A DNA stretch of 47,207 bases from NCBI GenBank assembly GCA_031292625.1, contig JARLGU010000038.1, forward strand, positions 1 to 47,207, read 5' to 3'. Shown here piece by piece: positions 44,001 through 47,207 of the stretch. The DNA is from Capsulimonadaceae bacterium. GTDB lineage: Bacteria; Armatimonadota; Armatimonadia; Armatimonadales; Capsulimonadaceae. Position 1 is the first letter of the stretch, and each line of letters starts with the position of its first letter. Below the pieces are notes generated by a model. The model was not told the DNA's origin. It did no database searches and saw nothing but the letters and a program-made list of their open reading frames with translations. Both the position numbers and the translations under genes were made by a program.

Positions 44001-44252
44001 ACGTCCGAGTTCAGGGCGCGCGTAATGCACAAAGGTATGTCTGAATACGTCTTGCTGTTCAACGAGAATGCGAGCAAGTTCGTGCAATCGACGGTGCGCG
44101 TTTCGTTGCCCGCAAGGCAATATGCTTTGGCGAACGTTACCGACGGCGAATCGAGTTTGCCGATGACGAATGCGAGGGCATGGGCCGCCGGATACCCCGT
44201 GACGCTCGCGCCCTTTGAGTTTCGTGTCTACCGATTGACGCCGGCGCATTAG
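41016..44252 (+). CDS. Beta-helix/GH42-like fusion protein (cassette D)
   Basis: A protein of about 1078 residues if ATG 41016 is used. A hydrophobic export segment (AARCLAALGLSLLTVTSSA) lies near residues 60-78, and ATG 41145 would give a normal 34-residue signal peptide, so the start is uncertain. Right-handed beta-helix coils follow at about 80-300 (RAYHTIQSAVDAVPAILNEP onward). A TIM barrel at about 475-760 resembles GH42 beta-galactosidases, with acid/base candidate Glu606 in YQHNEV and nucleophile candidate Glu754 in IMAEPTT. The segment AYRDYLKTVCGWNLKQVNSR is a GH42 hallmark. A trimerisation-like domain follows to the C-terminus. A strong AAGGAG at 40899-40904 leads into a different frame, which may indicate an N-terminal frameshift. 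Substrate unknown. Confidence 0.78.
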   Translation: MSNNDLPMLPSLTASAAQASTSVTPPAAKPPTRASSRGHGPRWMPSRRTALLRACRGYAARCLAALGLSLLTVTSSAATVLLRVGPSRAYHTIQSAVDAVPAILNEPYEIAIDPGTYREGVTVTGKRTTLVDNVTLKGDLDHPPVVDAGGLPFAVTLVQQNNVVIEGLSFTGAISWGDVFLDRSDNDAIRRCIVRDNAKYDGICLSSSKTNDIEHNIFCGNKRSGIYLVNSSEANTIRFNIFEANGSGVTMDLSYGPFAIAENWNCFCRNAGGASLGFAKGAADLESDPGFINEAGLRLSAASPVGTWGPSGAATDDHPAAAVSAVAYKQPDVQVHAFTQQAEPYSCDQPVRLAVDCTGPDSGRAIAELRVYREDGTLAVAAKPQAIEFRDGLSSKATLDWQPPRQQASEVYGVVGVVHVGNKSYSSVRIFLPVSGLARTASSRAGAPPPKDLLYGCEIQPLKLTQRGQTPARIDPVIFDQLKANGGTTAHLIFWWAYIEPAPYQYDFSSIDWALEQCKRVGLKASISVWMADNAVPAYVSGEEMLDQYGHPFMGGRGIDKWSDLMPSLWGPMTRTYYGKLIDTICRKYLDDPVVIAWAFMYQHNEVVLHDRCGDPPILYDYSAFSQAAYRDYLKTVCGWNLKQVNSRYGASYASWEDVTEPVPVSGLDASLRWSDFQDFRRYSVRQSFDFVFRTVRSVDPSGKKILWAFNPEGAENVFDKYNAIPDHTSSEAPRELDYFLASRLLRNRPIMAEPTTIPPGPYEIGAGYFDALAAPVQGYWWVGTVVGLFPETTPAAQSFRRDRAAWEELSHSVPPVANLAILRSDDTALAAGKVFFNYPRFWAETGYDHLVKRLLFGHYDYQPVYSAFFEMGGQRFPKQYKLIIDTNSIVMRDSLMTALILQVRNGATLVIQPSSGRICREDPENPSKSLLARIGWPLSRAAALAKWGVATRVQHLGKGRVVMLAGDEDWGDASAAAFLAALAGAAGIQPSVQTTSEFRARVMHKGMSEYVLLFNENASKFVQSTVRVSLPARQYALANVTDGESSLPMTNARAWAAGYPVTLAPFEFRVYRLTPAH

Positions 44253-44372
44253 AGGCTAAAGGCAAGAGGTTAGAATCCGTTCCGCGAGCGGCCCCAGGCC
44301 GGGTAGGCAACGGGTGCGCCGCTGGAATGACTGACCGCTTTGCGGCGCGATTTATCACTCCTGAGTAGAATT

Positions 44373-47009
44373 ATGATGCCCAATAACCTTTACGCATTTT
44401 GCAGCGCAGCCGCTATGGCATGCGTGCTTCTCATTCCGATTGAGGCAGTAGCTTCGGCTGGCGCATTGACGGCGCGTGTTCAGAACATTGGAGGCGTGCC
44501 GCGCCTTATGGTTAACGGAAAAGCGGTTCGACCCCGTATCTTCTGGGGGAGCCCTGGGTCATCGCCCATTCCGATTGCGGCAGGAGAGCAGACGCTCTCG
44601 TATACTTTCTCGCCGATTATGGATGAACCCGATTGCGCGATGCTGCACCTCCGGTTTCAGCATATTCAAAGCAATGTTCTCATTCATGGCGTCGGCTTGG
44701 TTGACTTGACCACCGGCAAGACGATTATCGATCCCGCGTCTTTCGACACCCAGGCCGTGTTCGACCGCGAATGGGCATATTGGCCGCCGAACGCGCCAGG
44801 GCTTACCGGATCCGTTAAAATTGTTCCCGCGGACGCATCGGGGCATGGCGGCGGAGTTCTGCTTGCACAGCGTCAGCCGGCGCCCGGAACGGATTGGTCG
44901 GATACGCATATTTTCCATAAACCAAATCTGGCGCTAACCGCCGCCCATCGATACCGCTTAGACGTCTCATTAACGTCGGATACCCCGACACTTGGAACGT
45001 TTAGCTTTTACCGGCGCCGCGCGGACGGGCCTTTCGAGGCGTTGGGGGGCGTCCGAGACGCGTTTGGCAGCCAGATTGCCCTCGCCGCAAAATCAGGCGT
45101 TAACATCGTTTCCTGCTACGCGGCTCTTCCGTGGGCAAAGCCTGGTCAGGCACAGGATATGAGCGGGATCGACGCGCTCATAAGGCTCATTCTGAATCGA
45201 AACCCGCAAGCGCTGATCCTCCCTCGCATCAGTGTTTGTGCTCCAACATGGTGGCTCGATGCTCACCCGGACGCTGAGATGTGCTGGTCGGGAAAGGCTG
45301 GACACGAGCGAACGGAAACGGTGGCGTCGCGCGCCTTTCGCGACGAAGCATCCGTGCAAATTGCGTCGCTCGTAAAGCACATGGAGGCGACATACGGGGA
45401 TCATATACTCGGTTACCACTTGTCCGGACAGAATACGGGCGAATGGTTTTATATGGATTCGTGGGGACGGGACGTGAATGGTTACGCTCCGGCGGATACG
45501 CTGGCCTTTCGCCAATGGCTGACGGCCACATATGGCGGCGACAGCGCTTTGAGAAGGGCGTGGGGACGGGATGATATCTCTCTGACCACCGCGCCGGTCC
45601 CGACGCCTGGCGAGCGGCAATCGGGAGCGACCGATCTGCGAGACCCTGGATCGCAGCAAAACGTGATCGACTTTACGCGGTTTCAGCAGGACAGCATGGC
45701 GGACTGTATCCTCGACTTCGCGCATGTTGTCCGCCGCGCAACCCAGGGGCGGAAGGTTGTCGTATTCTTTTACGGATACGTGCATGAGTTCGGCCCGATG
45801 CTCAACGGCTCCGGCAACTCCGGACACTACGCTTTGCGGCGTCTCCTGGACAGCCCCGATATAGACGCGATGGCCAGCCCTTGGTCGTATGTGGATCGCG
45901 GTCTTAACGGCACGGGACCGCTGATGGCGCCGGCGGAAAGCTGCGCACTTGCCGGAAAGCTCTATTTTGCCGAGGACGACACGGCGACCGCCCTGAGTTC
46001 TGGCGACTTTCCGGGCTGGAGGGAGCGCGCCCGAACGGCAAGCGAGACCAATAAAGTGCTGATGCGCAATAGCGCGCAAATGACGCTTCGAAATATCGGT
46101 ACCTGGTGGATGGATCTGGGAATGACGGGGTGGTTCGACGATCCGGCCTATTGGTCCGCGCTCGACAAGTTCTCCTCAGTTGAGCAAAGTCAGCTCGAAA
46201 ACGTACGTCCCTTCCGTCCTGAAATTGCGTCGGTGGTTGATGAAAACTCGGCGCAGCTTCTCGGCTGGCGCAATCGCATGGGGCAGTTGCTCAGCGATTC
46301 CCGTTTCGCGCTGGGACGCTGCGGAGCGCCGTATGGGCAGTATCTGCAGGATGATGTTGCAGCCGGACGGGTACACGCCAAGGTCTACGTGTTTCTCTCT
46401 GCCTACCGGTTCAATGCATCCTCGCGAGCGGCATTGCGTAAAGCCGTTAAGGGGGCGAGCAGCATTTGGTGTTGCGCTCCCGGATATATCGACGGAGATC
46501 ACGCATCTTTGGAGGCAGTCAAAGAATTGACCGGCTTTGACGTAAAGATCGTCCAGCCTGCGAGCGCCGTCGTATCTCCGGTCGACGCCGGAATTCGATT
46601 AGGGCTGACGAGTGCGTTCGGGCCGGTGAGCGCACCTCGTCCGACGCTCGCAGTGACCGACGCGCGTCCCGGTGAAGCGCTTGCCGTTTTCCCGGATGGC
46701 TCCGTGGCCATTGCGATGCGCAAGACGGCGATCGGAACGTCGATATTCGTTGGGACATCCGCGCTCAGCCCTGAGCTTATACGGCTTGCAGCGAAGGCCG
46801 CTGGCGCACATCTATTCGCGGACCATTCGGCCGCTGTTTTCGCGAACGGTCCTTACATCGCCGTTCACGCCACTCAGGATGGCTTAGTCACGCTCGATAC
46901 CGGCAAACGATCGGCGATTCTAGACGCCATGACCGGCCAGCGTCTCGGCATGGGGCCGGTGGCGAGGCTGCCAATGACCGCGGGAGACAACGTTATTATA
47001 AAGGACTAA
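44373..47009 (+). CDS. Secreted GH42-like glycoside hydrolase (cassette D)
   Basis: An 878-residue exported protein with a signal peptide of about 30 residues (ending AVASA). N-terminal beta domains cover about 35-225. The TIM barrel at about 235-560 has the acid/base candidate Glu357 in SGQNTGEWFYMD and the nucleophile candidate Glu534 in KLYFAEDD. Flanking segments (TWWLDAHPDAEMCW; FRQWLTATYGGDSALRRAWG) match GH42 beta-galactosidase-type architecture. The C-terminal region (about 570-878) matches the family trimer and beta domains (KVYVFLSAYRFNASSRAALR). An in-frame start at 44340 exists; 44373 and 44376 are double ATGs placed at the signal peptide. No strong Shine-Dalgarno is visible. It ends cassette D. 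Confidence 0.85.
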   Translation: MMPNNLYAFCSAAAMACVLLIPIEAVASAGALTARVQNIGGVPRLMVNGKAVRPRIFWGSPGSSPIPIAAGEQTLSYTFSPIMDEPDCAMLHLRFQHIQSNVLIHGVGLVDLTTGKTIIDPASFDTQAVFDREWAYWPPNAPGLTGSVKIVPADASGHGGGVLLAQRQPAPGTDWSDTHIFHKPNLALTAAHRYRLDVSLTSDTPTLGTFSFYRRRADGPFEALGGVRDAFGSQIALAAKSGVNIVSCYAALPWAKPGQAQDMSGIDALIRLILNRNPQALILPRISVCAPTWWLDAHPDAEMCWSGKAGHERTETVASRAFRDEASVQIASLVKHMEATYGDHILGYHLSGQNTGEWFYMDSWGRDVNGYAPADTLAFRQWLTATYGGDSALRRAWGRDDISLTTAPVPTPGERQSGATDLRDPGSQQNVIDFTRFQQDSMADCILDFAHVVRRATQGRKVVVFFYGYVHEFGPMLNGSGNSGHYALRRLLDSPDIDAMASPWSYVDRGLNGTGPLMAPAESCALAGKLYFAEDDTATALSSGDFPGWRERARTASETNKVLMRNSAQMTLRNIGTWWMDLGMTGWFDDPAYWSALDKFSSVEQSQLENVRPFRPEIASVVDENSAQLLGWRNRMGQLLSDSRFALGRCGAPYGQYLQDDVAAGRVHAKVYVFLSAYRFNASSRAALRKAVKGASSIWCCAPGYIDGDHASLEAVKELTGFDVKIVQPASAVVSPVDAGIRLGLTSAFGPVSAPRPTLAVTDARPGEALAVFPDGSVAIAMRKTAIGTSIFVGTSALSPELIRLAAKAAGAHLFADHSAAVFANGPYIAVHATQDGLVTLDTGKRSAILDAMTGQRLGMGPVARLPMTAGDNVIIKD

Positions 47010-47156
47010 CTCGGCTACGCCTCGGCGAGCTTCGCGCGGAACCTACCTTCCCATTTCATTTGCTCTTTCCTCTCCTTCGACAGGCTCAGGACTCCGAGCG
47101 AGGCCGAGGAGCCGAAGCGGGAGGAGCTTAGGAGCGCTTGGCAATGCGGCCAACAG

Positions 47157-47197
47157 TCTCTCCGTTTCGGAGAGAAGGGGACCCCATTCCGATGGGG
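47157..47197. terminator. Tandem hairpins at the end of cassette D
   Basis: TCTCTCCG (47157-47164) pairs with CGGAGAGA (47168-47175) over TTT, and CCCCAT (47182-47187) pairs with ATGGGG (47192-47197) over TCCG. They lie about 150 bp after the cassette D stop. No T-run follows, so they may be transcript ends or a dispersed intergenic repeat. The rest of 47010-47207 holds no gene. Confidence 0.45.
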
Positions 47198-47207
47198 TAG
47201 AGAGGTC

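Overview
The window is GC-rich chromosomal DNA from a diderm, free-living heterotroph. The best match is the Armatimonadota, perhaps near Capsulimonas. That call is inference from gene content. Five proteins carry a prepilin N-terminus together with the C-terminal H-X9-DG motif, a pairing known mainly from Planctomycetes and Armatimonadota. One-component sugar-type regulators and secreted polysaccharide-active proteins are abundant, and a beta-barrel protein ending in Phe implies an outer membrane. No taxonomic marker such as rRNA is present.

The main theme is a cassette that occurs four times: a one-component regulator with a LacI-type effector domain, then an H-X9-DG pseudopilin, then one or more secreted beta-helix, glycosidase or esterase-like proteins. 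Cassette A (154-8373, +) has a LacI regulator, pilin and beta-helix protein, then a separate unit with a DUF6785-like membrane protein and an SGNH lipoprotein. Cassette B (13476-9504, -) has a GntR/LacI hybrid, pilin and GH16 enzyme. Cassette C (15821-22472, +) has a GntR/LacI hybrid, pilin, beta-helix protein and clan GH-A glycosidase. Cassette D (37638-47009, +) has a LacI regulator, pilin, a second degenerate pilin, a beta-helix/GH42-like fusion and a second GH42-like protein. Near-consensus TTGACA-N17/18-TANNNT promoters precede the regulators, and several have dyads or repeats at the start site. In D the same operator-like sequence recurs before the regulator and before the pilin. The parsimonious reading is a sugar-responsive switch that co-induces a surface pseudopilin and its matching secreted enzymes.

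Between the cassettes lie housekeeping and accessory genes. A CcrM-like GANTC methyltransferase (13653-14765) is followed by a ParD antitoxin under a perfect 35-bp palindrome, a ParE toxin broken by an in-frame TAA, and a ComM-like fragment. A lone LacI regulator (23011) precedes a NarL-type two-component system (24292-26549) and an amt-glnK nitrogen operon (26931-28790). From 28868 to 31370 is an AT-richer accessory patch: an unrecognised 126-residue protein, a dense run of stem-loops, a 60-residue Cys/His protein and a decayed IS1595-type transposase. Next come two GT-C-like membrane proteins flanking a sialate-O-acetylesterase-like protein, and an aldo/keto reductase. No rRNA, tRNA or CRISPR array was seen.
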